A stretch of 64,000 nt of DNA from Ga0077527 sp038106575 (GTDB lineage: Bacteria > Pseudomonadota > Gammaproteobacteria > Burkholderiales > SG8-41), in the NCBI GenBank assembly GCA_038106575.1, contig JAYOED010000004.1, positions 12,184 through 76,183 of the forward strand. The letters are read 5' to 3'. The notes below the pieces were generated by a model that saw only the letters and a list, made by a program, of their open reading frames with translations, searched no databases and was not told the DNA's origin. The position numbers and the translations under genes were made by a program. Shown one piece after another: positions 42,058-51,342 of this stretch (position 1 is the stretch's first letter; every line of letters begins with the position of its first letter).

Positions 42058-42933
42058 ATGCCAAAAAAATTGAGTGGCGACCAGATCAGAAGCTATCGCG
42101 CTGATGGTTACCTCTATCCGATAGATGCGCTTGGCATGACCGAAGTCGACAATTATCGCGACGAGCTGCGCCGGACCGAGAAAAAACTTGGCGGCTCGCT
42201 TATGGCGATCGACAAGAAATTCCGCGGCAATCTGCATTTCCTGTGCAAGTGGATGGATGAGCTGGCTCGTATACCGGCAATAGTCGATGCGGTGGAGGAC
42301 CTGCTGGGGCCGGACATTCTGCTCTACACCAGCCGCTTTTTCATCAAGGAGCCCAACACCGACGGCATCGCGGCCTGGCATCAGGATTCCACCTATTTCG
42401 GACTGCGTCCCTTCGATCATGTCACGGCGTGGGTGGCGCTGTGCAATGCCAATGAAGAAACCGGTGCCGTCGAGTTTGCCGTGGGCAGTCATATCCGCGG
42501 CCAGCTGCAGCAGAAAAGCGGACTGATCAAGAACAGCGTCAACACCGCTGGACAGATCATCGTTGAGTGGTTCGACCAGTCGCGAATCGATCGCGCCATA
42601 CTCAAGCCCGGACAGTTTTCACTGCACCATACCTGTGTGGTCCACCAGTCCGGTCCCAACCGGTCGCAGGAGCGGCGTGTCGGCATCGCGCTGAGCTACA
42701 TACCGACGCGCACCCGTTACATCGGCAAGCGGCGCATGCCGGCGAGCCTGATTCGCGGCAAGGATGACTACAATCACTTTGATTTACAGCCGCGACCGCA
42801 GGTCGATTTTGGCGAAATCGAAATGCAGCGCCACGACACCACTTTCAAGGCCTACCTCGAGTCGTTCTACGAGCAGCTCGGCGAAGCCGAGAAGGACCTT
42901 CCGAAAGAGGTGGCGGCAGGCATGGTCTACTAG
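42058..42933 (+). CDS. Phytanoyl-CoA dioxygenase (PhyH) family protein
   Basis: 291 residues from ATG 42058. Fe(II)/2-oxoglutarate hydroxylase: iron HxD in AAWHQDSTYFGL, distal His in LHHTCVVHQSGPNRS, and 2-oxoglutarate Arg in the following RRVGIALSYIP. The N-terminal QIRSYRADGYLYPIDAL is typical of PhyH family starts. Substrate unknown; bacterial relatives hydroxylate lipids, ectoine or secondary metabolites. Followed by an MmgE/PrpD gene after 30 bases. Confidence 0.9.
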   Translation: MPKKLSGDQIRSYRADGYLYPIDALGMTEVDNYRDELRRTEKKLGGSLMAIDKKFRGNLHFLCKWMDELARIPAIVDAVEDLLGPDILLYTSRFFIKEPNTDGIAAWHQDSTYFGLRPFDHVTAWVALCNANEETGAVEFAVGSHIRGQLQQKSGLIKNSVNTAGQIIVEWFDQSRIDRAILKPGQFSLHHTCVVHQSGPNRSQERRVGIALSYIPTRTRYIGKRRMPASLIRGKDDYNHFDLQPRPQVDFGEIEMQRHDTTFKAYLESFYEQLGEAEKDLPKEVAAGMVY

Positions 42934-42963
42934 CAGGCTTGTCCGCCGACTGGCGCAGTTATC

Positions 42964-44298
42964 ATGGAAGTCACCAGGGCGCTTGCCCGCAACATTGTTT
43001 CTTCAGGGTTCGCGGACATACCTGTGCCGGTGCGGTACGAAGCGGCGCGCGCGCTGCTCAACTGGTGCAGCTGCGCGATCGGTGCCTCGCGCCACGAGAC
43101 CACGGAAAATGCGCTTGCGTCAGTACTACCGTTTGCCGGAAAACCTCAGGCGCAGATCCTCGGCCGTGCCGAACGCGTCGACTGCCTGAACGCGGCGTTG
43201 ATCAATGGCATCAGTTCGCACGTCTTCGATTTTGACGACACCCACGCGCGGGCGATTCATCCCAGCGCGCCAGTACTTCCGGCGCTGCTGGCGCTCGCTG
43301 AATGGAAAACTATCAGCGGTGCAGACCTGTTACACGCCTTCGTACTCGGCGTTGAGGCCGAATGCCGGGTCGGGCTGTCGGTGTTTCCAGAGCATTACAT
43401 GGCCGGCTGGCATATCACCGGTACTGCCGGCGTGTTCGGCGCTGCAGCCGCCGCGGGCAAACTGCTGGGACTGGACGAACGGCAGATGTGCTGGGCACTG
43501 GGCATCGCCGCCACGCAATCCGCGGGCCTGCGCGAAATGTTCGGATCGATGTGCAAGAGCCTGCATCCGGGGCGCGCGGCGCAGAACGGACTGGGGGCTG
43601 CGCTGCTGGCTGCGAACAATTTCACCAGCTCCGAGCAGGGCATCGAGGCCAAACGCGGCTTCGGCCAGGTGATGTCGAGCAGGTTCGATCCGTCGATCAT
43701 CACCGCCGAGTGGGGCGGGCGCTGGGAGCTGATGTCGAACATGTACAAGCCGTTCGCCTGCGGCCTGGTGGTCCACGGCACTATTGACGGCTGCATCCGG
43801 CTGCGCAACGAACACGGATTGACGCCGGAAATGATCGAGAGTGTAGACCTCAAGGTCAGCCCGATCGTATTCGAGCTGACCGCCAAGGAAAATCCTCAGA
43901 CCGGTCTCGAAGGTAAATTCAGCGTTTATCACGCCGCCGCGGTGGCTCTGCGTTTCGGCAGGGCCGGCGAGGCCGAGTTCAGTGATGCTTCGGTGCTGGA
44001 TCCGGCAACGGTGGCACTGCGCAAAAAAGTGTGGATCGAACGCGACGAGAGTATCGGTCGTGTTCAATCCCACATATTCATTACCTTGACTGACGGGCGC
44101 CGGCTAGAACTCCGGGTCGAGCAGGCGCTGGGCACGCTGGAGCGGCCGATGTCCGATGCCGATCTCGAGGCCAAGTTTCGCGGACTGGCCGAAGGAATTC
44201 TTTCCGGAAAGCAGTGCGACGAAGTGATCCGGTTGTGCTGGAGCGTGGAATCACTGCCGGACGCCGGCGTGATCGCGCGGGCTGCGGCAACGGGTTAG
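42964..44298 (+). CDS. MmgE/PrpD family protein
   Basis: 444-residue member of the 2-methylcitrate dehydratase/immune-responsive gene 1 fold. SSHVFDFDDTHARAIHPSAP holds the active-site Asp and His, with GWHITGTAGVFGAAAAAGKL, SLHPGRAAQNGLGAALLAAN, YKPFACGLVVHGTIDGCIRL and KFSVYHAAAVAL as further family blocks. Members dehydrate or decarboxylate tricarboxylic or substituted acids; this could be a decarboxylase or dehydratase of the PhyH product. Confidence 0.9.
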   Translation: MEVTRALARNIVSSGFADIPVPVRYEAARALLNWCSCAIGASRHETTENALASVLPFAGKPQAQILGRAERVDCLNAALINGISSHVFDFDDTHARAIHPSAPVLPALLALAEWKTISGADLLHAFVLGVEAECRVGLSVFPEHYMAGWHITGTAGVFGAAAAAGKLLGLDERQMCWALGIAATQSAGLREMFGSMCKSLHPGRAAQNGLGAALLAANNFTSSEQGIEAKRGFGQVMSSRFDPSIITAEWGGRWELMSNMYKPFACGLVVHGTIDGCIRLRNEHGLTPEMIESVDLKVSPIVFELTAKENPQTGLEGKFSVYHAAAVALRFGRAGEAEFSDASVLDPATVALRKKVWIERDESIGRVQSHIFITLTDGRRLELRVEQALGTLERPMSDADLEAKFRGLAEGILSGKQCDEVIRLCWSVESLPDAGVIARAAATG

Positions 44299-44305
44299 CT
44301 GGGCC

Positions 44306-45529
44306 TCATCCCAGTTTTTGCAGCATGACGATGCGGTTGCTGTTGGTGCCGCGCTCGTTGTTGCCGATTCCCCAGATGTTCGAGGTCTTGGTGAACTTCT
44401 GGGTGTTGATCAGGATCGCTTCGCAGCGGAATCCCGCCTGGGTGCCTAGGGGCACCACGGCTTCGTCGAGGTTGACCGAGCCGCGCTGTACTTCGCCGAC
44501 CTCGAAGGCGACCCAGCCTTTGGGCCGCGTAATCCGGTGCAGTTCGCACAGCACCTCGAACATCACTTCCGACCACTCGTTCACGCTGCCGGCCATCGTG
44601 ATGCCGGCGCCGATTTCATCGGCATCTAGGCCGTTGAACCAGCATCGCAGCCAGTTGTCCTTCGCATACTGCACGACATTAAGGAAGGGCGGGGAGGTTA
44701 CCGTCAACTGCACGCTGTCATCAGCGATGGTTGGTGTCGACGAGGCTGCTCCGCAATGGAATTTCGCCGAGATGGCAGCCTGCTGTAAGCGCCAGCGCGA
44801 GGCGGCATTGATGACGCTCTGCAGTTGCATAGACTAGCGCAGGATCAATGCACGCACGTTGCGGTATTCAGGTGCCTTACCGGTTTTCTCGTTGATTCTG
44901 ATCTGGCTTTCTGGCGACACCGCCTGGTTCGGCGGCAGGGTATAGGCCGAGAAGAATCCCGGTGAGTGTCCGGTTAGCCGATTGGTGGCAACCATGCGGA
45001 TCCAGCGGTCTGCGTCGTCCTCCATGCAGGTGGCCTTGCGCTCGGCCAGCCACGCGCGCAGGTTAAGCAGTTCGCGCTCGGTATCCGGGTGGTAGAACAT
45101 CGAGAGATCGATGTCGTTCTTGCGTTTGTCTGTCATCTTGATCGCGCGCAGACGGACGTCGATGGCAGCGATCAGCGGCACCTGCAGCCGCGGCTGGGTA
45201 AGGATCGCGGACAGCGGATTAATGTCGTTGGCGATGACCCGGCGCTCCATCAGCGCCGCTTCGATCGCTGTAGTGCCGCGGCCGCTGAACGGATCGTAGA
45301 TGATGTCGTTGGGCTTGCTCAGTCGGTCGATGAAGTAGGCCGGCAGCTGCGGCTTGAAGCAGCCGCGGTATGACACTTCATGCAGGGGATTGGCCTGGCG
45401 CTGCTTGCTGGTCCAAAACTCCTGCTCGTAGACGGGAACGCCGTTGATGCGGCGTGGCAGTTTTGCAGCACGTTTGTTTGGCGCGCTGACCGCAAGGTCG
45501 TAGGCAGTGACTGATGCAACAGCATGCAT
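44306..45529 (-). pseudogene. Site-specific DNA methyltransferase interrupted by in-frame TAG
   Basis: Two consecutive minus-strand reading frames (45529-44834 and 44830-44306) are the same frame separated only by TAG at 44834-44836. Ignoring it gives one ~406-residue AdoMet-dependent methyltransferase: N-terminal AdoMet-binding motif I in IYDPFSGRGTTAIEAALMER, a central target-recognition-like region with ATNRLTGHSPGFFSA, and catalytic motif IV TSPPFLNVVQYAKDN in the second half, so motif I precedes IV. TSPPF suggests N4-cytosine (or N6-adenine) methylation. No restriction endonuclease is adjacent, so it is a solitary enzyme. ATG lies 3 bases after the TAG and could restart translation, giving two halves. 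Confidence 0.8.
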
Positions 45530-45564
45530 TGCGTGCTCCTCCCATGCATTTGAATTGCTCTGAA

Positions 45565-45666
45565 GGGTACGCCGTTGTCACAAAAAGTACAAGTACCTGA
45601 CATCAGTGACGGCGAAACGTATCCGTACGGCAGCGGAGGGTACGCCTATGTCACAAAAAGTACAAG
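45565..45666. repeat. Two 29-bp direct repeats upstream of the methyltransferase
   Basis: GGGTACGCC-GT-TGTCACAAAAAGTACAAG at 45565-45593 and the same with TA instead of GT at 45638-45666, 73 bases apart, two mismatches. Each copy contains an imperfect dyad TTGTCAC-AAAA-AGTACAA (in the second copy ATGTCAC). They lie 36-137 bases upstream of the methyltransferase start on the minus strand, in its promoter zone, and just past the end of glcF. They look like a double operator or a small duplication; two copies are too few for a CRISPR. Confidence 0.75.
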
Positions 45667-45680
45667 AAATTTTCTGCTGC

Positions 45681-46913
45681 CTATCTGCTGAGCAGATCAT
45701 CCACCGCCTCGATCCAGTGCCTGACGGGCACCTTCGAGGCGGATTGCAGATGCGTCTGGCAGCCGATGTTGGCGGTGAGGATCTGTTCCGGAGCGTACGC
45801 GTTCAACGCCGCGATCTTGTTGGCTCTCAGTTGCGCGGAAATTTCCGGCTGCAGGATTGAATAGGTTCCGGCCGACCCGCAGCACAGGTGCGCGTTCTCA
45901 ACCGGTGCCAGATCTAAACCGAGATCTGCAAGCAGCGCTTCGACCTTGCCCTTCAGCTTAAGGCCGTGCTGCAGGGTGCAGGGCGGGTGGAAGACATATT
46001 TGCCGTGAGGAGGGTATTCTGCAAGTAATTGTTTTAATTTTTCTTTTTCACGTTCGATGACGACGCTCAGGTCGCAAGCGAGGGCCGAAATTTTCTGCGC
46101 ACGTTCGGCATAGGCTGGGTCATGCGCGAGCAGGTGGCCGTAATCGGCAATCGTTACGCCGCAACCGCTGGCGGTGAAGATCAGCGCTTCAGCGCCCTGT
46201 TCGATGTGCGGCGACCAGGCATCGATATTTCTGCGCATCGCCGCCAGCGCACGCTCCTCCTCATCGAGATGGAATGTCACCGCGCCGCAGCAGCCGGCAT
46301 TGGGTGCCTGCACCAGCGTGATGCCGAGGCGGTCGAGCACGCGCGCGGCAGCAGCATTGGTGGCCGGCGACAGTGCGGGCTGCACGCAGCCTTTGAGCAC
46401 CAGCATGCGTCGTGCATGACCACCCATCGGCCATGGCCGTGCCTGTCGCGGTGCGTCGGGTGCGATGTCATCGAGTACCTTCGGCAGCAGATTGCGCGCT
46501 ATGCGGCCCGCGACCAACAGCGGATTAAACAGCGCGGGCTGCGGCAGCACGGTCGCCAGCGCCTTTCGGCGGACTTTTTCAAAGCCGCTGCGGCCAAGCT
46601 GACGGTTGACGATGCTGCGGCCGATATCGAGCAGCCGGCCGTACTGGACGCCGGACGGGCAGGTGGTTTCGCAGGAACGGCAGGTCAGGCAACGGTCAAG
46701 ATGCAGCTGGGTTCTAGCGGTAGCCGGTTCACCTTCAAGCACCTGCTTCATCAGGTAGATGCGGCCGCGCGGCCCGTCGAGTTCGTCGCCAAGCAGCTGA
46801 TAGGTCGGGCAGGTCGCCGTGCAGAAACCGCAGTGCACGCATTTGCGCAGGATCGAGTCGGCTTCGCGGCCCTGCGGCGTGTCCTTGATGAAGTCGGCGA
46901 GGTTGGTCTGCAT
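45681..46913 (-). CDS. glcF: Glycolate oxidase iron-sulfur subunit GlcF
   Basis: 410 residues. Two 4Fe-4S clusters from CVHCGFCTATCPTYQLLG and CLTCRSCETTCPSGVQYG, then two CCG cysteine-rich domains (PNAGCCGAVTFHL and LCCGSAGTYSILQPEI). It passes electrons from the flavin subunits of the glycolate dehydrogenase complex to the quinone pool. Last gene of glcDEF; 2 bases separate it from glcE. Confidence 0.96.
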   Translation of the reverse strand: MQTNLADFIKDTPQGREADSILRKCVHCGFCTATCPTYQLLGDELDGPRGRIYLMKQVLEGEPATARTQLHLDRCLTCRSCETTCPSGVQYGRLLDIGRSIVNRQLGRSGFEKVRRKALATVLPQPALFNPLLVAGRIARNLLPKVLDDIAPDAPRQARPWPMGGHARRMLVLKGCVQPALSPATNAAAARVLDRLGITLVQAPNAGCCGAVTFHLDEEERALAAMRRNIDAWSPHIEQGAEALIFTASGCGVTIADYGHLLAHDPAYAERAQKISALACDLSVVIEREKEKLKQLLAEYPPHGKYVFHPPCTLQHGLKLKGKVEALLADLGLDLAPVENAHLCCGSAGTYSILQPEISAQLRANKIAALNAYAPEQILTANIGCQTHLQSASKVPVRHWIEAVDDLLSR

Positions 46914-46915
46914 GG

Positions 46916-47974
46916 CTAGAAATCCGGATGCAGGCGGCCAGGATTGAGGATGCCCGCCGGGTCCAGCGCCTGCTTAACGCGGCGGTGCAGCTTGAGCAGC
47001 ACTTCCGGCAGCGGATGAAAAACGGGAACCCCAGCTCTGACGCGGCGGAACTGAGTGGCATGGCCGTCGCCGCTGCGCACCGCCTTACGGACTGTCGCTG
47101 CATCGGCGTCACATTTGATCCAGCGCAGTGCGCCACCCCATTCGATCAGCTGTGGACCGGGCAGGTCGAGGTGCTTGGTCGCCGGATTCAGCGACAGCCG
47201 CCACAGCGGAGCGACGCCAGCGAAAAAGAGATCGCGCTGGTCGCGGATGTCACGCCAGAATTCTGGGGCGTTGCTGATTTCCTCGCCGCCGAGCTTGTTC
47301 GCCGCCGCTTTGACCGCCGGAGCGGCGCCAGCTAGCCGTACATAAAGACGGTTCTCGACATGGCAGGTGGCAGTGATCGGCAGTGGCTTGCCGGCCCATT
47401 TGTTCATTAGTGCGATTGCTTCCTGCGCGGTTTGTTCGCGGCAGATCGTCAGTTCGGCCGGCGGCAGCGGCAGCGCCTTAAGCGATACCTCGAGAATTAC
47501 GCCCAGCGTGCCCATTGATCCGGTGACCAGCCGCGACACGTCGTAGCCGGCGACGTTCTTCATAACCTGGCCGCCAAATGAGAGATCGGTACCGCGGCCG
47601 TCGAGCAGGCGTATACCGAGCACAAAGTCGCGCACCGAGCCAGCGTAGGGACGGCGCGGCCCCGACAGTCCTGCTGCGACGCAGCCGCCGAGGGTTGCGT
47701 TGCCGCCGAACGAGGGCGGCTCGAAACCGAGCATCTGTCCCCTGTCGCGCATGGTCGCTTCGATTTCGGCGAGCGGGGTGCCTGCGCGAGCGGTGATCAC
47801 CAGTTCGGTCGGTTCGTAATCGATGATGCCGCAATTGGCGGAGACGTCCAAGAGGTCACCCGTCGCGGTATTGCCGTAGAAATCCTTGCTGCCGCCGCCG
47901 CGGATGTAGAGCGTTTTTTTGACGGCGGCTGCGGCGCGGATCGTATCCGCAATCTGCTGGATCGATTCGGTCAT
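46916..47974 (-). CDS. glcE: Glycolate oxidase FAD-binding subunit GlcE
   Basis: 352 residues, smaller PCMH-type flavin-binding subunit. VVKKTLYIRGGGSKDFYGN-like start (AAVKKTLYIRGGGSKDFYGN), ELVITARAGTPLAEIEATMR, MLGFEPPSFGGNATLGGCVA and AAGLSGPRRPYAGSVRDFVL are the GlcE pattern. It lies 1 base after glcD and 2 before glcF, a tight operon. Confidence 0.95.
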   Translation of the reverse strand: MTESIQQIADTIRAAAAVKKTLYIRGGGSKDFYGNTATGDLLDVSANCGIIDYEPTELVITARAGTPLAEIEATMRDRGQMLGFEPPSFGGNATLGGCVAAGLSGPRRPYAGSVRDFVLGIRLLDGRGTDLSFGGQVMKNVAGYDVSRLVTGSMGTLGVILEVSLKALPLPPAELTICREQTAQEAIALMNKWAGKPLPITATCHVENRLYVRLAGAAPAVKAAANKLGGEEISNAPEFWRDIRDQRDLFFAGVAPLWRLSLNPATKHLDLPGPQLIEWGGALRWIKCDADAATVRKAVRSGDGHATQFRRVRAGVPVFHPLPEVLLKLHRRVKQALDPAGILNPGRLHPDF

Positions 47975-47975
47975 G

Positions 47976-49466
47976 TTAGAACCGCGGTAGCTCTGGAAAT
48001 TTTTCCTCCCCTGAATGCACGTGCATGCGGCCGAATTCGGCGCAGCGGTGCAGCGTCGGCACTGCCTTGCCGGGATTGAGCAGGCCGTGCTCGTCGAAGG
48101 CGTGTTTTAGCGCTTGGAAGGTTTCGAGCTGCGCGGAGCCAAACTGCACGCACATCGAATCGATTTTCTCGATGCCGACGCCGTGCTCTCCGGTGATAGT
48201 GCCGCCGACATCAATGCACAGCTTGAGAATTTCCGCGCCAAAAGCCTCAGTGCGCGCGAGCTGGTCGGCATCGTTGGCGTCGTAGAGGATCAGCGGATGC
48301 AGGTTGCCGTCACCAGCGTGGAACACGTTGGCGCAGCGCAGGTCGTATTTCTTTTCCATCGCCGCGATTGCGCGCAGCACTTCGGCGATGCGCTTACGGG
48401 GAATGGTGCCGTCCATGCAGTAATAGTCCGGCGACAGGCGGCCCACTGCGGGGAATGCTGCCTTGCGGCCTGCCCACAGCTTCAGGCGCTCGGCCTCGTC
48501 GCGCGAGGTGCGCACGATGTGCGCGCCGCTGTCTTCCATGATTTTTTCGATGCGGGCAATTTCGTCGCGCACTTCTTCGTGGGTGCCGTCAGATTCGCAG
48601 AGCAGGATGCCGGCGGCGTCGGTCGGGTAGCCGGCGTTGACAAACGGCTCCACGGCGAGAGTCGCCGGCTGGTCCATTAGCTCCATGCCGGCGGGAATGA
48701 TGCCAGCGGCGATGACGTTCGCAACGGCCTGACCGGCAGTGGCCATCTCATCGAACGCGGCGAGCACCACCTGTGCAGATTCGGGTTTGGGCAGTAGCTT
48801 GACGGTGATCTCGGTGACCACACCGAGCAAGCCTTCGGAGCCAGTCAGCAACGCCAGAAAATCGTAACCAGAGGCATCGAGCCCGCCGCCACCGAGTTCG
48901 ATGATTTCGCCTTCGATGGTGGCGACCCGCAGTTTGAGTATGTTGTGCACCGTCAGTCCGTATTTCAGGCAATGCACGCCACCCGAATTCTCGGCGATGT
49001 TGCCGCCAATGGAACAGGCGATCTGGCTCGACGGATCGGGTGCGTAATAAAGGCCGTGCGGGGCAGCGGCTTCTGAAATCGCCAGGTTGCGCACGCCGGG
49101 CTGGACTCGAGCCGTGCGCGAGACCAGATCAATGTTGATGATCTTCATCAGCTTGGCCAGCGACAGCAGCACGCCGTTGCCGAGCGGCAGCGCGCCACCC
49201 GAGAGTCCGGTGCCGGCGCCGCGCGCCACCACCGGCACGCGCATCGAGTAGCAGGTTTCGAGGATGTCGCAGACCTGTTGTTCGTTATCGGGCAGGACCA
49301 CCACCATGGGCACCTGGCGGTAGGCGGAGAGGCCGTCGCATTCGTACGGCGTCACATCCTCACGTTCGAATAGCACGCTCGCTTCCGGCATGAACGCGCG
49401 CAGCGCGGCGCATACCGCCCGCTGGCGTTCGAGATCGACGGGAATGGTCTGCACCGGGGCGTTCAT
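47976..49466 (-). CDS. glcD: Glycolate oxidase subunit GlcD
   Basis: 496 residues, FAD-linked catalytic subunit oxidising glycolate to glyoxylate (also lactate in some species). PCMH FAD motif VVARGAGTGLSGGALPLGNG, QPGVRNLAISEAAAPHGLYY, SSQIACSIGGNIAENSGGVH, and the C-terminal FAD-oxidase cap with CANVFHAGDGNLHPLILYD and TGEHGVGIEK. Promoter for glcDEF should lie at 49467-49500, where 33-40 bases separate it from the next gene's end. Confidence 0.96.
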   Translation of the reverse strand: MNAPVQTIPVDLERQRAVCAALRAFMPEASVLFEREDVTPYECDGLSAYRQVPMVVVLPDNEQQVCDILETCYSMRVPVVARGAGTGLSGGALPLGNGVLLSLAKLMKIINIDLVSRTARVQPGVRNLAISEAAAPHGLYYAPDPSSQIACSIGGNIAENSGGVHCLKYGLTVHNILKLRVATIEGEIIELGGGGLDASGYDFLALLTGSEGLLGVVTEITVKLLPKPESAQVVLAAFDEMATAGQAVANVIAAGIIPAGMELMDQPATLAVEPFVNAGYPTDAAGILLCESDGTHEEVRDEIARIEKIMEDSGAHIVRTSRDEAERLKLWAGRKAAFPAVGRLSPDYYCMDGTIPRKRIAEVLRAIAAMEKKYDLRCANVFHAGDGNLHPLILYDANDADQLARTEAFGAEILKLCIDVGGTITGEHGVGIEKIDSMCVQFGSAQLETFQALKHAFDEHGLLNPGKAVPTLHRCAEFGRMHVHSGEEKFPELPRF

Positions 49467-49506
49467 TGGGCCATTCTAGCCCAATGGTACGGGCGTAGCC
49501 CGCATG

Positions 49507-49920
49507 TCAGCTCCGTGTGATGATGACTTCGCCGCGAGCAGGAATGACGCGGACGCGGTCGCCGCTGCGGATCATGCAGGTGACATCACCCTCGAAGCGG
49601 TCCATCAGCGGAATGCCGCCGAAAGCGGCGCCTTGCGCCATGATAGGATTAGCGAAGTTGAGCAGTAGGGCCAGTGGCGCTTTTTTGCGTGCCGCCATTT
49701 CACGCAGCATCCACGCGGTGGCGACACCACCCTTGGCGGCATTGAGCACGAGTATCCTGCCGACGTAGTTTTGTCCCGCCAGTGCATGCTGCGGGCGTGA
49801 AAAGATTCCGGTGATTCGGTCGAGGTCGTAGCGCGCCGAAAAATTGTCGGAGGCTACAAGTGCAATACCTTCGACTTCAGCGCCGATGCCGCGATGGGCC
49901 TTCAGCGTGATCATGCTCAT
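49507..49920 (-). CDS. Aconitase X swivel (small) subunit, DUF126
   Basis: 137 residues from ATG 49920, which overlaps the stop of the large subunit (ATGA), fixing the start. DUF126 blocks: GIFSRPQHALAGQNYVGRIL, KGGVATAWMLREMAARKKAP, NFANPIMAQGAAFGGIPLMD, GDRVRVIPARGEVIIT. It completes the active site of the split aconitase X enzyme encoded upstream. Confidence 0.93.
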   Translation of the reverse strand: MSMITLKAHRGIGAEVEGIALVASDNFSARYDLDRITGIFSRPQHALAGQNYVGRILVLNAAKGGVATAWMLREMAARKKAPLALLLNFANPIMAQGAAFGGIPLMDRFEGDVTCMIRSGDRVRVIPARGEVIITRS

Positions 49921-51173
49921 TTGACGATCCTTCCGGCCACAGCGCTGTCCACGCAACGGGCCATGCTCCCGAGCACGGTTTCGTAACCGTAGCCACCGAG
50001 GATGTTGACGATCTTGGCCGAATTCGACATCAGCCGTTTCCAGCCGTTGGCTTCGCCGATCTCGCGGGCGTGCATCTGGTAGAAGCACACACCCTCGAGA
50101 AGCAGGCCGCCGGCATTCTCGATCATCGCGGTAATGCCGAGGCGGTCGGCGCCGTTCTTGATTTCCGGGCTGGTGGCGGCGATCAGCGTGACGCCGTTAT
50201 GCACTTTTTTGCTGTCGAGCAGGCGGCCTAGTTGGTCGAGTTCGATCAGTGACAGTTGCGGCGCGGCGAACACCACGACGTCGAGCTTGTCGTCGCCGAC
50301 GCCGAAAGTGCCGAAGAATTTTCGGTAATCGTCAATGGAGATGGCAGTGGTCTGCGGCGGTTTGCCGTCGAAAACCGCTTTCAAGTCCGGAGCCTCGGGA
50401 GTCACGCCGATCATGTGAAAAAGGGCGGTGGAACCGAAGCTCGCCAGCGCGGCACCAAAATGCTTGATCTCGTCCGAAGTCGGCGTGCGGGTGATACCTT
50501 CAATGACCGGAACTTCAAAATAGGATTTCATGCGCCGGCCGATGATGCCACCGAGCGCGCCCCAGTCCGACAGGTCCTGCGGTTGGTGTTCGACGACAAA
50601 ACGGGTGTGGCCGCGGCGGTGGCTGTCGAGATGAAAGCCGTAGCGTGGCACGCGGCCGGTCAAAGCCGCGGCTAGCGCCGAGGGGCCGCCCTCGAAGTTG
50701 GTGCGCGCGCCCAGAACCGAATTCGCGTAGATACTTGATCCGGTATCGCCGAAGGCGAGGTGCTCGCCTTTGACCGGCGGGTTGATGGTCTGATAATTGA
50801 TGCAGGTGTCGGTCATCAAAATGCCGAGCGCGCGGAAGGCGTCGATCGCGCGCTTTTCGAGTTTGATGAAAGACTCGTCCTGCTTGATGCGCTGGTAGGC
50901 CTTGAAATCGGCACCGCGGGGATCGGTGATGGTCGGTACCCGTACGGTGCGCTCGGCTTTTGGGCATTTCGCAAGTTCTTCGAGATATTCCACGCAGGCC
51001 GCACCCAGAGCTTCGCCGTCGGCCATCAGGTGGACCTGTGATATTTCCACCAGGTCGGGTGCATCGAAGAACTCGCCTACCGCGACCAGCTGCTGCATCG
51101 CGTACTGCCGTGGTTTGCCTTTGGCGCCGGCAAGCAGAGCCTGTTCGTAATCGTTTAGTTTGAGTTTTGCCAT
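49917..51173 (-). CDS. Aconitase X catalytic (large) subunit, DUF521
   Basis: 418 residues with DUF521 signature: MKLNDYEQ-like LKLNDYEQALLAGAKGKPRQ, TITDPRGADFKAYQR, CINYQTINPPVKGEHLAFGD, SSIYANSVLGARTNFEGGPS, and the later cysteines FCSL-replaced stretch NAGGLLLEGVCFYQMHAREI. AcnX enzymes are Fe-S dehydratases; characterised ones act on cis-3-hydroxy-L-proline (bacteria) or mevalonate 5-phosphate (archaea). No proline racemase or cyclodeaminase partner sits next to it, so the substrate is open. Confidence 0.93.
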   Translation of the reverse strand: MAKLKLNDYEQALLAGAKGKPRQYAMQQLVAVGEFFDAPDLVEISQVHLMADGEALGAACVEYLEELAKCPKAERTVRVPTITDPRGADFKAYQRIKQDESFIKLEKRAIDAFRALGILMTDTCINYQTINPPVKGEHLAFGDTGSSIYANSVLGARTNFEGGPSALAAALTGRVPRYGFHLDSHRRGHTRFVVEHQPQDLSDWGALGGIIGRRMKSYFEVPVIEGITRTPTSDEIKHFGAALASFGSTALFHMIGVTPEAPDLKAVFDGKPPQTTAISIDDYRKFFGTFGVGDDKLDVVVFAAPQLSLIELDQLGRLLDSKKVHNGVTLIAATSPEIKNGADRLGITAMIENAGGLLLEGVCFYQMHAREIGEANGWKRLMSNSAKIVNILGGYGYETVLGSMARCVDSAVAGRIVK

Positions 51174-51342
51174 AGTGCTCGGATTTTAGCGTGCATTTCA
51201 GCTGATCTGCGCCTCGGGCATTCCGTGCACTACGGCTTTGTGCGAAAATCGAGGGACAAATAAAGCAGGGTGTTTTCGCAGCGCCGCCGTTCATCCGGCT
51301 AACATTTTTCATCTTAATTTTCTGTTTTGAAGAGAGAATTCC

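Noticed and set aside
44834..44836. TAG reassigned to an amino acid genome-wide
   Set aside because: Several intact genes in the window end in TAG (selenoprotein 13396-13398, ABC-F 16043-16045, PhyH 42931-42933), so TAG is a normal stop here.
45565..45666. CRISPR array
   Set aside because: Only two repeat copies, one spacer-length gap of 44 bases, no cas genes.
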